A stretch of 64,000 nt of DNA from Actinacidiphila oryziradicis (GTDB lineage: Bacteria > Actinomycetota > Actinomycetes > Streptomycetales > Streptomycetaceae): contig NZ_SUMC01000034.1 of the NCBI RefSeq assembly GCF_005047355.1, positions 30,948 to 94,947 of the forward strand, in the 5' to 3' direction. The position numbers and the translations under genes are program-made. Below, in pieces: positions 16,610 through 25,103 of the stretch. Each line of letters begins with the position of its first letter. Position 1 is the first letter of the stretch. The notes beneath the pieces are model-generated. The model saw only the letters and a list, made by a program, of their open reading frames with translations. It was not told the DNA's origin and ran no database searches.

Positions 16610-16872
16610 TGTTCGGACTCGTACCCAGCCGTCGGTACAGAATCACCGTCACGCAATACGAGAACACCGTCCGCGAGCTCAACCAGGTGCTCGTGGACGC
16701 GTACAGCGACCACTTGAACGATCTGGCCCAGGCCGAGCGCGCCCGCCTCCGCCTCACCACCCGCCTGGAACGCGCCGTCCGGGGCTGCGACCGCTACCGC
16801 GCCGAGTCCGCCTCGCACCTGTACCTGGTCCGGTTCCTTTGCGGCTACCTCGTTGACGCGGACCCGCCCTAG
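16606..16872 (+). CDS. Small helical protein, unknown function
   Basis: An 88-residue protein beginning at ATGATG 16606, overlapping the stop of the preceding frameshifted gene. The sequence (RRYRITVTQYENTVRELNQVLVDAYSDHLNDLAQAERARLRLTTRLERAVRGCDRYRAESASHLYLVRFLCGYLVD) is mostly amphipathic helix and probably coiled-coil. No family is recognised. The sigma factor, the broken gene and this gene form one tightly overlapping operon. Confidence 0.6.
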   Translation: MMFGLVPSRRYRITVTQYENTVRELNQVLVDAYSDHLNDLAQAERARLRLTTRLERAVRGCDRYRAESASHLYLVRFLCGYLVDADPP

Positions 16873-17659
16873 GCCCTGTCCGGGCGGTCTCCGTGGGAGA
16901 AGGAGCGGGGTCTGGTGCCTGCGATCGCAAGGCGGAGGAAGGAAGCGACGCGATGGGGGTCCCCCTGCTCGACCGGAGCCGAGAGCTTGGTTGGGGAGGT
17001 GCCCCCGGTGCCAGGGCACGCGACGCCGCGGAGATCGCCCTGACCGGGCCTGGCGGCGAGGATCGTACGCGGGATGCCCGGACAGGGCATCCCGCCCCAA
17101 AAGCAGGGCAGCCGGCCGGATTCCCACTCCAGTCCGTCCGGCCGGCTGCCCGCCTTCGGCCGTCCGCGCGCCCGACGCGCGCGTATGGCCGGGCGGGCCG
17201 GGAACGGCGTGTTTGGCGCGAGGCACGCCGCTCCGTCCGGATGACGGAGCCATGGCCCGGGAGCCGCCCCTGGACGCCGTCCGAGGTCCGGGGGCGGCGA
17301 CGCCGCACCCTGAGCGGCTACCAGCGCGGAATCGGCGAGCAGGACGGACGCGGCCGCGCGCCGGACTGGGTGTTCAACGTGGCCGTCTGCCTCAACAGAC
17401 CTTCCGACGCGACCCTTCGACAGGTCGAGTCCGTCCTCGGGGCCATCAGCTTCGGCGGCAGTACCGGTTGAACCGGTCTCAATATGAGGCCCCGGCGCGT
17501 GCGCGGGCCGGAGGCGCGCCCGTATGGTAGGCGTTCGCGAGGTACGGCGGAGCGGGCCGGGCGCTTCCGCTTGACGGGAGCCGCCCGACATCGGGTCGCC
17601 CGCCGCACGTTCGTCACCTGCCGCCGCTTCAGCCCACCTTGCCAGGAACCGGATCTCAT
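16873..17659. repeat. Hairpin-rich non-coding stretch
   Basis: No convincing gene in 787 bp. It holds a chain of inverted repeats: GGGATGCCC (17071-17079)/GGGCATCCC (17085-17093); a 15-bp perfect pair GGGCAGCCGGCCGGA (17106-17120)/TCCGGCCGGCTGCCC (17137-17151); GCTCCGTC (17230-17237)/GACGGAGC (17243-17250); and the palindrome GGGGGTCCCCC near 16954. One open frame across it (16893-17471) is Arg/Gly-rich without domain character and was not called. The block at 16880-17100 resembles dispersed intergenic repeat DNA, which I cannot verify. The last 50 bases hold the ribosome site AGGAACC for the next gene. Confidence 0.5.
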
Positions 17660-19276
17660 ATGACCGCAATCCCCGTGCGCACCGCCGACGTACCGTCCCC
17701 GTCCCCGTCCCCGGAAGCAGCGCCGGACGGCGGCGCCCAGCCGGGCGCACGGGAGGACCTGCGCACCTACGCCGAGCTCGGCGGCTTCACGCTGAGCGCC
17801 CAGACCCACCCGTGGTACGCGGCCGTGGACACCATCGGCAGCCCCGAGGAGGCCCGCGCCGCATCAACCGTCCTAGCGGAGCTGCGCGGACGCGACCTGC
17901 TCGCCGTCCGCGACGCCGCGACCCGGCTGGCCGAAGGGACGGCCCTCGGCACGACTACCACCGTCGGCGCGACCAGCGGCGCCGTCGCGCTGCTGCAGCG
18001 CGTACGGGACACCCTGACGACGCTGCGCCCCACAGCCTACGAGGCCGATCTGGACGCCCTGGCCGCCGCCACGGCGAACGCCAAGTTCTCCTGGATACGA
18101 CGTCGGAGCATCCCCAGCCAGGCGCGCGGCCTCGCCCTCTCCAAGCGGATCCGCCGGGACGCCCTGCACACCGCCCTCGTGGCCGCCGCCGCCGCGCGTA
18201 CGGAGTGGACCGCGCTCGCCGCGGAAGGCGGCCACCCCGCGCTTCCGTCCGACGCCGCCTTCCTGGAGGACGCCGGCCGCGCCACCGAGGCCGCCGGTGC
18301 GGGCCTGCGCGAACTGGGCCGCCTCCTGGCCGATCCCAGCCTGGAGACCCTCTCTTTCGACGACCTCGCCGCCCGCCTCGAAGGCCTCGCGGCCGACGAG
18401 GGCACCCTCTACCGGCTGCCCACCCTCCGGACACTGCGCGACCGCCTCAGCGAGCACGGGCTCACCGACCTGCTGGCGGAACTCACCGCCCGCCGCGCCG
18501 ACGCCGCCGAAGCGGAGGCCGCGTACGGCGCCGACCGCGCCGAGGAGGCTGTGGCTGCGGTCGAGACCGCGCCGGTCCCGGAAGCGACGGCGGCCCCGAT
18601 GGCCGAGCCGGAGCCGGAGGTCGCTGCTGCGGCCGAGGCCGCCGCTATGGCCGATCTCGGCGAGCCGGAGCCGGAGGCTGCTGTTGCGGCCGAGGCGGCC
18701 CCTATGGCCGAGCCGGAGCCGGAGGCTGCTGTTGCGGCCGAGGCGGCCGCTATGGCCGAGCCGGAGCCGGAGGTTGCTGCTGTGCCCGAGGCGGCCGCTA
18801 GCGATCTCGGCGAGCCGGAGCCGGAGGCTGCTGTTGCGGCCGAGGCCGCGCCCATGGCCGAGCCGGAGCCGGAGGTCGTTGCTGCGCCCGAGGCCGCCGA
18901 GCCCGAGGCGTCCGCGCTCACCGAGCCCGCCGAGCCCGAGGCGTCCGCGCTCACCGAGCCCGAGGCGGCCGAGCCGGAGTCGGAGTCGACTGAGCCCGAG
19001 GCGGTCGAGGCCGCCGAGGTCGTCGAGGCCGCGGCGAAGGCCCAGCGGCTGCGGCGGCCCCGGAAGCCGTCCCTGACGCCGGGGCGTCCCATCACCGCGT
19101 ACTCGGCGAGTGAGCTCGCCGGCCTCGTACGGTGGATCGACAGCGACTTTGTCGAGCGGACGGACGACGAGCTCCTCCGCGCCGCCATGAAGGAGCTCGG
19201 CTTCGCCCGGATCGGTCCGCGTATCAAGGAAGCCCTCGGCGCTGCGGTTGCCGAGGTCCGGGGATCCCAGGCCTGA
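17660..19276 (+). CDS. Repeat-containing protein resembling helicase accessory regions
   Basis: A 538-residue protein. Residues about 30-300 are a helical, coiled-coil-like region (QTHPWYAAVDTIGSPEEARAASTVLAEL ... LYRLPTLRTLRDRLSEHGLTDLLAELTARRAD). Residues about 310-455 are Ala/Glu/Pro repeats. The last 65 residues (ITAYSASELAGLVRWIDSDFVERTDDELLRAAMKELGFARIGPRIKEALGAAVAEV) look like the C-terminal DUF3320-type domain of giant SF1-like helicases, and the LYRLPTLRTLR segment recalls their central coiled coil. No Walker A, Walker B or nuclease motif is visible. The assignment is by resemblance. ATG 17660 follows AGGAACCGGATCTCAT. Confidence 0.7.
   Translation: MTAIPVRTADVPSPSPSPEAAPDGGAQPGAREDLRTYAELGGFTLSAQTHPWYAAVDTIGSPEEARAASTVLAELRGRDLLAVRDAATRLAEGTALGTTTTVGATSGAVALLQRVRDTLTTLRPTAYEADLDALAAATANAKFSWIRRRSIPSQARGLALSKRIRRDALHTALVAAAAARTEWTALAAEGGHPALPSDAAFLEDAGRATEAAGAGLRELGRLLADPSLETLSFDDLAARLEGLAADEGTLYRLPTLRTLRDRLSEHGLTDLLAELTARRADAAEAEAAYGADRAEEAVAAVETAPVPEATAAPMAEPEPEVAAAAEAAAMADLGEPEPEAAVAAEAAPMAEPEPEAAVAAEAAAMAEPEPEVAAVPEAAASDLGEPEPEAAVAAEAAPMAEPEPEVVAAPEAAEPEASALTEPAEPEASALTEPEAAEPESESTEPEAVEAAEVVEAAAKAQRLRRPRKPSLTPGRPITAYSASELAGLVRWIDSDFVERTDDELLRAAMKELGFARIGPRIKEALGAAVAEVRGSQA
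18585..19030 (+). repeat. In-gene Ala-Glu-Pro repeat tract
   Basis: Six imperfect copies of a 16-19-residue unit of the form (M/D..G)EPEPE-xxxxx-EAA, encoded by closely similar DNA, followed by two copies of EPEASALT and a shorter Glu-rich tail. The DNA-level similarity between units suggests recent slippage or unequal exchange. The tract links the helical N-terminal part to the C-terminal domain. Confidence 0.8.
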
Positions 19277-19288
19277 ACGGGCCGGACT

Positions 19289-19333
19289 TGAGGCCCCGGG
19301 CCCGGGGGTGAAGCTCCCGGGCCCGGGGCCTCA
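19289..19333. terminator. 18-bp-arm bidirectional terminator overlapping a stop codon
   Basis: Perfect arms TGAGGCCCCGGGCCCGGG (19289-19306) and its inverse (19316-19333), nine-base loop. It lies between convergent genes; the right arm contains the minus-strand stop codon (19331-19333) of the VOC gene. Confidence 0.8.
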
Positions 19334-19699
19334 GCCGTGCGCCGTGTCGATGACGCAGAAACGGTTTCCCTCGGTGTCGGCGAGGACGATGAAGTCGGCG
19401 TCCTCGGGATAGAGGTCCCAGTCGACCTCTTCCGCACCGAGGGCGATCAGCCGGGCGACCTCGGCGGCCTGGTCGGCCGCGTCGCCGGCGTACAGGTCGA
19501 GGTGGATCCGCGGGTGCTCCTGCACCGGCGTCTCGCTCAGGCCCAGCGCGAGCGCGGTACCAGGACCCTGGGAGGGGACGAGGACCACCCAGTCGTCCTC
19601 CGGCTCCTCCCGGGGCACGTAGTCCAGCGCGCGCATCCAGAATTCGGTGGCGCGGCGCACATCGCCGACGCCCATGATGACCGTCCCGATACTCAGCAT
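19331..19699 (-). CDS. VOC (glyoxalase/bleomycin-resistance) family protein
   Basis: A 122-residue single-domain VOC protein: IGTVIMGVGDVRRATEFWMRALDYVPRE at the start of the first beta-alpha-beta-beta-beta module, IHLDLYAGDAADQAAEVARLIALGAEEVDWDLYPEDADFIVLADTEGNRFCVID in the second. LYPEDADFIVLADTEGNRFCV is the typical end of streptomycete members. These bind a metal or small ligand; reaction unknown. Its stop is embedded in the terminator hairpin. Divergent from the secreted-protein gene. Confidence 0.88.
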   Translation of the reverse strand: MLSIGTVIMGVGDVRRATEFWMRALDYVPREEPEDDWVVLVPSQGPGTALALGLSETPVQEHPRIHLDLYAGDAADQAAEVARLIALGAEEVDWDLYPEDADFIVLADTEGNRFCVIDTAHG

Positions 19700-19830
19700 G
19701 CGCCGATTCTCCTACGGCTGGACCGCCCCGGGCGGCCCAATGATCCAGCGGGCAGTGACAAGAGGTGATAGTCGTATAACCGTCCGTCATGTCACGTCAT
19801 GTCATGCTAGCTCGCACGGGGAGTCACCGG

Positions 19831-20970
19831 ATGCGCCGTACACAAAGCCTGGCAATGGCGGCCAGAAGGGCCGTCGGTATCGTCGCCGTCGTCGTTCTCG
19901 TTCCGGCCCTGCTGGCCGCCGCCCCACCGCCGGCCGGGGAGCCGGAGCAGCACGACATCCCCTTCGCCTCCCGCTATGCCGCCGACCTGCACGGTGGAAT
20001 CGTCCGCACCGGCAATTCGGTCGTGACCTGCGACGAAGCCCTCGATGAGTACCGAGTACCCGGGACGGCCACGTGCGCGGACGCCCGCAAGGGCATCGGC
20101 CGGGGCATCCTCAACAACAACTACCAAATGAAGTACGTCAACACCGACCCCGGTGCCACCGGCCCGGGCGGCGTCCCCATCCGCTCCGCCAGCGAGGCCG
20201 CCCTCCGCCTCCCGAGCGGTGCGAAGCGGATCGAGTACGCCCGCCTCTACTGGGGTGCGACGCGTGGCATGGACACCCTGAACGGCCCTCAGGTGCTGGG
20301 CCTGGCGCAGGTCCGGTCCGTCGCCCTCAAGATCCCTGGCGAAGGTTTCTACCGCACCGTCACCGCCGACAGCGACGTCGGCTACATGAAGGGCGAGATG
20401 GAGTACGGCTACCAGGCCACCGCCGATGTCACGGCCATCGTCCGCGCGGCCGGCGCGGGAAGCTATACGGTCGCGAATCTGAACGCGGTGGTGATGCCGT
20501 ACGCCTGGGGCTCCTGGACCCTCGTCGTCGCGTACGAGAATGATCGCGAACCCCTTCGCCACCTCCACCTCTGGGACGGCTATCGCACCGTCAAAGTCGA
20601 CTCACCGCCCGTCGTCCTCACCCTGGACGGCCTGGGAGTGCCGGCCGAGAGTCCGACCGGCGCCAAGCTGGACTACATCGCCTACGACGGCGACCGCACC
20701 CTCGGCGGGGAGCACGCCGAGGTGCGGTCCACGACCGGCGTGGCCACCCCGCTCTCCGGCCCCGACAATCCGGCCGGGGACCTGATGAACTCCACGGCCG
20801 ATGGCATGTCCCGCACCCCGGCCGACGTCAACACCTTCGGCTATGACGCCGACGAGTTCGACATCCACAACGCCGTGTCGCCGGGGGACACCGGGCTCAC
20901 CCTCACCTTCTCCACACTGGACGACGGCTTCCAGATCGGCGCCGTCTACACAGCTGTGGACCGCAAGTGA
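19831..20970 (+). CDS. Secreted protein resembling the head domain of DUF11 surface proteins
   Basis: A 379-residue exported protein. I place the start at ATG 19831 (RBS GGGGAG), giving a signal peptide with RR and AAVVVLVPALLAAAP-like core. The mature part (GGIVRTGNSVVTCDEAL, GRGILNNNYQMKYVNTD, RIEYARLYWGAT, YGYQATADVTAIV, AVVMPYAWGSWTLVVAYEND, LTLTFSTLDDGFQIGAVYTAVD) is the beta-sandwich that usually precedes DUF11 repeats and a cell-wall anchor in streptomycete surface proteins. Here it ends right after that module with no repeats or sorting signal, so it is probably free in the medium or wall. Function unknown. Confidence 0.75.
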   Translation: MRRTQSLAMAARRAVGIVAVVVLVPALLAAAPPPAGEPEQHDIPFASRYAADLHGGIVRTGNSVVTCDEALDEYRVPGTATCADARKGIGRGILNNNYQMKYVNTDPGATGPGGVPIRSASEAALRLPSGAKRIEYARLYWGATRGMDTLNGPQVLGLAQVRSVALKIPGEGFYRTVTADSDVGYMKGEMEYGYQATADVTAIVRAAGAGSYTVANLNAVVMPYAWGSWTLVVAYENDREPLRHLHLWDGYRTVKVDSPPVVLTLDGLGVPAESPTGAKLDYIAYDGDRTLGGEHAEVRSTTGVATPLSGPDNPAGDLMNSTADGMSRTPADVNTFGYDADEFDIHNAVSPGDTGLTLTFSTLDDGFQIGAVYTAVDRK

Positions 20971-21012
20971 ACCCCGGTGCACCGTCCACCCGGCGGACCG
21001 GGCCCACGCGGG

Positions 21013-21984
21013 CTACGCGAAGCCCGCCACCGCCCGCGGAGTGTAAGGCTCGTCGAGCCGCTTCAACTCATCCTCCGTGAGCCGCACATCAAGCGCCGCC
21101 AGCGCGTCGTCCAGATGGTGCGCCTTGGTCGCGCCGACAATCGGCGCCGTCACCCCCGGCTGCTGGGCGAGCCAGGCAAGCGCCACCTGCGCACGGGGGA
21201 TACCGCGCTCGGCGGCGATCTCCGCGACACGCTCGACGATGACCCGGTCCTCGTCCTTATAGAGCGTCTTTCCGAACTCGTCGGTCTCGCTCCTGGTGCT
21301 GGATTCGTCCCAGTCCCGGGTGAGTTTGCCGCGCGCCAGCGGGCTCCAGGGGATCACGCCGATGCCCTCGTCCATGCAGAGCGGCATCATCTCGCGCTCC
21401 TCCTCCCGGTAGAGGAGGTTGTAGTGGTTCTGCATGGTCGTGAAACGCGTCCAGCCGTGCCGTTCCGCGACGTGGAGCGCCTTGGAGAACTGCCAGGCGT
21501 ACATCGAACTCGCCCCTATATAGCGAGCCTTTCCCGCCTTCACGACATCGTGCAGCGCCTCCAGCGTCTCCTCGATGGGGGTGTGCGGGTCCCAGCGGTG
21601 GATCTGGTAGAGGTCCACATAGTCGGTGCCGAGCCGCCGCAGGCTGTGGTTGATCTCGGTGAGGATCGCCTTCCGGGACAGCCCGCCGCCGTTCGGCCCC
21701 GGGCGCATCCGGCCGTGCACCTTTGTGGCCAGCACGATCTCGTCCCGGCGCGCGAAGTCGCCCAGCGCGCGCCCGACGATCTCCTCGCTGGTGCCGTCGG
21801 AGTAGACATTCGCGGTGTCGAAGAAGTTGACCCCCGCCTCGACCGCCCGCCGGATGAAGGGACGGGACTCCTCCTCGTCCAGGGTCCAGGTGTGGTTGCC
21901 GCGGTGGGGCTTGCCGTAACTCATGCAGCCGAGCACGAGCGGTGAGACGTCAAGACCGGTGGAGCCGAGCTTTACGTAGCGCAT
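21013..21984 (-). CDS. Aldo/keto reductase
   Basis: A 323-residue NADPH-dependent oxidoreductase. The catalytic tetrad is visible: Asp in FFDTANVYSDG (Tyr in the same motif), Lys in VLATKVHGRMRPG and His in LYQIHRWDP. The C-terminal cofactor pocket reads APIVGATKAHHLDDALAALD. The length is normal. It starts 15 bp after the stop of the upstream alcohol dehydrogenase and is probably the third gene of the regulator-dehydrogenase-reductase operon. Substrates are likely aldehydes or ketones. Confidence 0.93.
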   Translation of the reverse strand: MRYVKLGSTGLDVSPLVLGCMSYGKPHRGNHTWTLDEEESRPFIRRAVEAGVNFFDTANVYSDGTSEEIVGRALGDFARRDEIVLATKVHGRMRPGPNGGGLSRKAILTEINHSLRRLGTDYVDLYQIHRWDPHTPIEETLEALHDVVKAGKARYIGASSMYAWQFSKALHVAERHGWTRFTTMQNHYNLLYREEEREMMPLCMDEGIGVIPWSPLARGKLTRDWDESSTRSETDEFGKTLYKDEDRVIVERVAEIAAERGIPRAQVALAWLAQQPGVTAPIVGATKAHHLDDALAALDVRLTEDELKRLDEPYTPRAVAGFA

Positions 21985-21999
21985 GATCTCCCTAGGGTG

Positions 22000-23055
22000 T
22001 CAGTCGCGCAGAGAAGCGATGTCGATGACGAAGCGGTAACGAACGTCACTGGCCATAACGCGCTCGTACGCCTCGTTGATCCGGTCGGCGTTGATGACTT
22101 CGATCTCGGCACCGAACCCGTGTTCCGCGCAGAAGTCGAGCATCTCCTGGGTCTCCCGGATACCGCCGATGGAGGAGCCGGACAGCGACCTGCGGGCGCC
22201 GATGAGCGAGAACAGATTCAGGCTGCTGGCGTTCTCGGGCGCGCCGACGACGACCATGGAGCCGTCCACCTTCAGCAGGGAGAGGTAGGCGTCCAGGTCG
22301 AGGACGGCCGAGACGGTGTTGACGATCAGGTCGAAGGATCCGGCGAGGGCGGAGAAGGTCTCCGGGTCGCTGGTCGCGTAGTAGTGGTCGGCGCCGAGCC
22401 GTAGCGCGTCCTCCTTCTTGCGGAGCGACTGGCTGAGCGCGGTGACCTCGGCGCCCATGGCGTGGGCGATCCTGATACCCATGTGGCCGAGGCCGCCCAC
22501 ACCGAGGATGGCGACCTTCTTGCCGGGGCCGGCGTTCCAGTGGGCGAGCGGGGAGTAGAGGGTGATGCCGGCGCAGAGCAGCGGGGCGGCGACGTCGAGG
22601 GACAGGCCCTCGGGGATGCGCAGCACGTAGTTCTCGTCGACGACGATATGGGTGCTGTAGCCGCCGTACGTCTTCTCGCCCTGGCGATCGGTGTCGTTGT
22701 AGGTCCCGGTCATACCGCCGACCTGGCAGTACTGCTCCAGGCCGGCCTGGCACTGCTCGCACTCGCGGCAGGAGTCGACGAAACAGCCGACGCCGACGCG
22801 GTCGCCGACCGCGTACTTGGTCACGCCCGGGCCGACCTCGCTGACGACACCTGCGATCTCGTGGCCCGGCACCATGGGGAAGGAACCCCGGCCCCATTCC
22901 TCACGGGCCTGGTGGATGTCGGAGTGGCAGATGCCGGCGTAGGCGATATCTATCAGCACGTCGTGCTCGCGGAGGTCGCGGCGCTCGATGGTGGTGCGCT
23001 CGAGCGGTGCTTTGGGTGCGGGGGCCGCGTAGGCGGTGGCGGTGACGCTCGTCAT
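22000..23055 (-). CDS. Zinc-dependent NADP alcohol dehydrogenase (YahK/CAD-like)
   Basis: A 351-residue medium-chain dehydrogenase. Catalytic zinc ligands occur in GICHSDIH and GHEIAGVV; the structural zinc site is CFVDSCRECEQCQAGLEQYC; the Rossmann loop is VAILGVGGLGHMGIRIAHAMG. This matches the cinnamyl-alcohol-dehydrogenase/YahK group that reduces aldehydes with NADPH. The start is ATG 23055, whose bases overlap the stop of the upstream regulator (ATGA), so the two are translationally coupled. Confidence 0.93.
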   Translation of the reverse strand: MTSVTATAYAAPAPKAPLERTTIERRDLREHDVLIDIAYAGICHSDIHQAREEWGRGSFPMVPGHEIAGVVSEVGPGVTKYAVGDRVGVGCFVDSCRECEQCQAGLEQYCQVGGMTGTYNDTDRQGEKTYGGYSTHIVVDENYVLRIPEGLSLDVAAPLLCAGITLYSPLAHWNAGPGKKVAILGVGGLGHMGIRIAHAMGAEVTALSQSLRKKEDALRLGADHYYATSDPETFSALAGSFDLIVNTVSAVLDLDAYLSLLKVDGSMVVVGAPENASSLNLFSLIGARRSLSGSSIGGIRETQEMLDFCAEHGFGAEIEVINADRINEAYERVMASDVRYRFVIDIASLRD

Positions 23056-23951
23056 GGGTGGGTTTCTCCCTGGGGTATTCGCTCTCGAAGCGGGAATTGG
23101 GGGCCGGCCGCCCCGGTGGTGCCGGTCCAGTTGGCGAGCAGTTGCAGCGCGGCCTCGGAAGGCGAGTCCGGCTCGACGGTGTAGACGCACATCATCTGGT
23201 CGTCGTCGCCAGGGAAGATGACGGTCTCGTAGGCCAGGGTCATGTCCCCGACCAGGGGGTGGTGGTAGAGCTTCACACCGTGCGACTTGTCCCGCACATT
23301 GTGGTCCGCCCACCAGGACCTGAATTCCGGGCTCTTGATGGCCAGCTCGCCGACCAGCTGGTTGAGCAGCCGGTCGTCCGGATGGCGGCCCGCGTCCATC
23401 CGCAAGGTGGCGACCATCTCGGCGGCGTACGTCTCCCACTCGCGGTACAACTCGCGGGCGGTCTCGTCCAGGAACATGAACCGCACCAGGTTCCGCTCCC
23501 GGTGCGGCACCGCGTCGAAGTCCGTGATCAGCGCCCGCGCCAGCCGATTGGACGCCAGTACGTCCATCCGGCGCCCCAGCACGAACGCCGGCGACCGGTC
23601 GTCCAGCATCCGCAGCATGCTGTGCACACCCGGGCGCACCCGCTGCGGACGGGCGCGTACCGCCCGGCGCGGCTTGGGACGGGCCAGCTCGAAGAGGTAG
23701 GCCCGCTCGGTGGCGTCCAGCTGCAGCGCCCTGGCCACGGCGTCCAGCACGGTCTCCGACACATTCAGATGCCGGCCCTGCTCCAGGCGGGTGTAGTAGT
23801 CGGTACTCACCCCGGCCAGCCGCGCCAGCTCCTCGCGTCGCAATCCCGGTACCCGGCGGGTGGTCGCGGTGGTCGCAACCCCGGTGTCCTCCGGGCTGAG
23901 CCGCGCCCGGCGGGACCGTAGGAACTCCCTGAGCTCGGCATTTTGGTCCAT
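23052..23951 (-). CDS. HTH regulator with MmyB-like ligand-binding domain
   Basis: A 299-residue transcription factor. Residues about 10-75 form an XRE helix-turn-helix (VPGLRREELARLAGVSTDYYTRLEQGRHLNVSETVLDAVARAL); the remainder is the MmyB-like PAS-fold domain (VLGRRMDVLASNRLARALITDFDAVP ... HPLVGDMTLAYETVIFPGDDDQMMCVYTVEPDS). Proteins of this type often govern an adjacent dehydrogenase gene. Here it is the first gene of an operon with the alcohol dehydrogenase and aldo/keto reductase. A 12-bp inverted repeat covers its start codon, indicating autoregulation. Confidence 0.92.
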   Translation of the reverse strand: MDQNAELREFLRSRRARLSPEDTGVATTATTRRVPGLRREELARLAGVSTDYYTRLEQGRHLNVSETVLDAVARALQLDATERAYLFELARPKPRRAVRARPQRVRPGVHSMLRMLDDRSPAFVLGRRMDVLASNRLARALITDFDAVPHRERNLVRFMFLDETARELYREWETYAAEMVATLRMDAGRHPDDRLLNQLVGELAIKSPEFRSWWADHNVRDKSHGVKLYHHPLVGDMTLAYETVIFPGDDDQMMCVYTVEPDSPSEAALQLLANWTGTTGAAGPQFPLRERIPQGETHP

Positions 23952-23978
23952 GCCATCCAGTATCGGTGGATGGCATGG
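23948..23978. promoter_or_regulatory. Operator palindrome across the MmyB-type regulator start
   Basis: Perfect 12-bp arms CCATGCCATCCA (23948-23959) and TGGATGGCATGG (23967-23978) with a seven-base spacer. The left arm contains the start codon of the regulator (minus-strand ATG 23951-23949). Binding here would block transcription or initiation of the whole operon. Confidence 0.7.
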
Positions 23979-24080
23979 CAGGCAGGCAGTCCAAGGTAGG
24001 TCTGTCAAACCCCCGTAACGCCGTCAAGGGCGGCCGGCCCGGCGTTTGAAGGCCACGGACCGGGGGCAAACCCCACCGGT

Positions 24081-24743
24081 CTACGGGTCGGCCAGCCGGT
24101 TCAGCCTCTCCTGGAAGAGGTCGAGGCGCGCCTGGAGCAGCGCCGCCTCGGCCGCGAGCTGCGGAAGCAGCAGGTCAGGGCCTACGGCACGATCGGGCGC
24201 CGCGTCGGTCGTCAGCATCACGGCCGGCCCCGCGAGCCGGGCGAACTCCGGGAACGGCAGCAGCTTCAGCCCCGCCGCGCAATTCCGGCAGGTCGCCGCG
24301 ACAGCCCGCCAGCCGGGCAGCCCGGTGCCGGCGTATCTGAAGGCCTCGGCCGGACGCCCGCAGCCGCAGCTGCCTACCCGTACGGACCGTATGCGCTGCC
24401 GGGCGTAGCGCATCCCGCGCTCGTACCGGGTGTACGCGCCGAGCACGCTGACGGTGAGGACGACCGCCTCCTGGCAGTCGGTCGCGCAGGTCAGCGCCTG
24501 TGCCTCGGCTGACGAGTGCAGGCAGTAGAAGCCGCAGTCGCAGCCACGGGCGGGGCTGAGATGCCGCCGCCCGTAGCCGCACCGGGCGTCGTCCACCGTC
24601 CCGTACACGAGCCGGCCGCCGAGTGAGACCCCGCGGAAGCCCACCCGGGTGCCGTCCCCGGACAGCATCGGGAACGCGACCTTGTATCCGGTGGGCGGTA
24701 CGGCGGGACGCTCCTCCGGCAACCGCTTCCGGAACAGAGTCAC
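24081..24743 (-). CDS. Cys-rich conserved actinomycete protein
   Basis: A 220-residue protein starting at GTG 24743, which overlaps the stop of the upstream small gene (GTGA). It has Cys clusters GCDCGFYCLHS, TCATDC, SCGCGRP and CRNCAAG that could bind zinc, embedded in conserved-looking text (VGFRGVSLGGRLVYGTVDDARCGYGRRHLSPARG; VVLTVSVLGAYTRYERGMRYARQRIRSVRVG). The C-terminal 40 residues form a helix (LPQLAAEAALLQARLDLFQERLNRL), possibly coiled coil. No function is known to me. Confidence 0.72.
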   Translation of the reverse strand: MTLFRKRLPEERPAVPPTGYKVAFPMLSGDGTRVGFRGVSLGGRLVYGTVDDARCGYGRRHLSPARGCDCGFYCLHSSAEAQALTCATDCQEAVVLTVSVLGAYTRYERGMRYARQRIRSVRVGSCGCGRPAEAFRYAGTGLPGWRAVAATCRNCAAGLKLLPFPEFARLAGPAVMLTTDAAPDRAVGPDLLLPQLAAEAALLQARLDLFQERLNRLADP

Positions 24744-24907
24744 CGGATCTCGGCCACGGGCTCCTCGTAGGCCTGGGGGACGGTCACGGTGTCCGGTGCC
24801 GCCCCTTCCGCGGCCTTGGCCATGACCCGGGCCAGGCCGGACTCCACTTCCGTGTCTGTTTCCACTTCTTCGGCGAATCCGGTGGCGAGTGCCTTGCCGA
24901 GTTTCAT
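24740..24907 (-). CDS. Small acidic protein, 55 residues
   Basis: ATG 24907 with a strong AGGAGG seven bases upstream; reads MKLGKALATGFAEEVETDT followed by a hydrophilic tail with PDTVTVPQAYEEP and stops inside the start of the downstream Cys-rich gene. Codon use is normal. The tight coupling suggests the two products act together. No family recognised. Confidence 0.6.
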   Translation of the reverse strand: MKLGKALATGFAEEVETDTEVESGLARVMAKAAEGAAPDTVTVPQAYEEPVAEIR

Positions 24908-25103
24908 GGCAGCCTCCTGCAGATGTGGGCGCTCCCAGCATGGTGACCCAGCCGCACGGCTCCGCACCAGAGCGCCTCCGTCGCGCGGTGTCCACACCAG
25001 TGTCGCCCGGCCGGTTACGCCCGGCTCGCCGGAGGCGCCCACAGCTGCCAGCCTGGAGGTGCGGCCTTGGGATGCAGACGGGGCGAACGAGCAGGAGCAC
25101 CAG

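Noticed and set aside
16893..17471. 192-codon frame in the hairpin-rich gap
   Set aside because: Low-complexity Arg/Gly/Pro text, no ribosome site, crosses several strong hairpins. The last 40 codons look slightly protein-like but cannot be supported.
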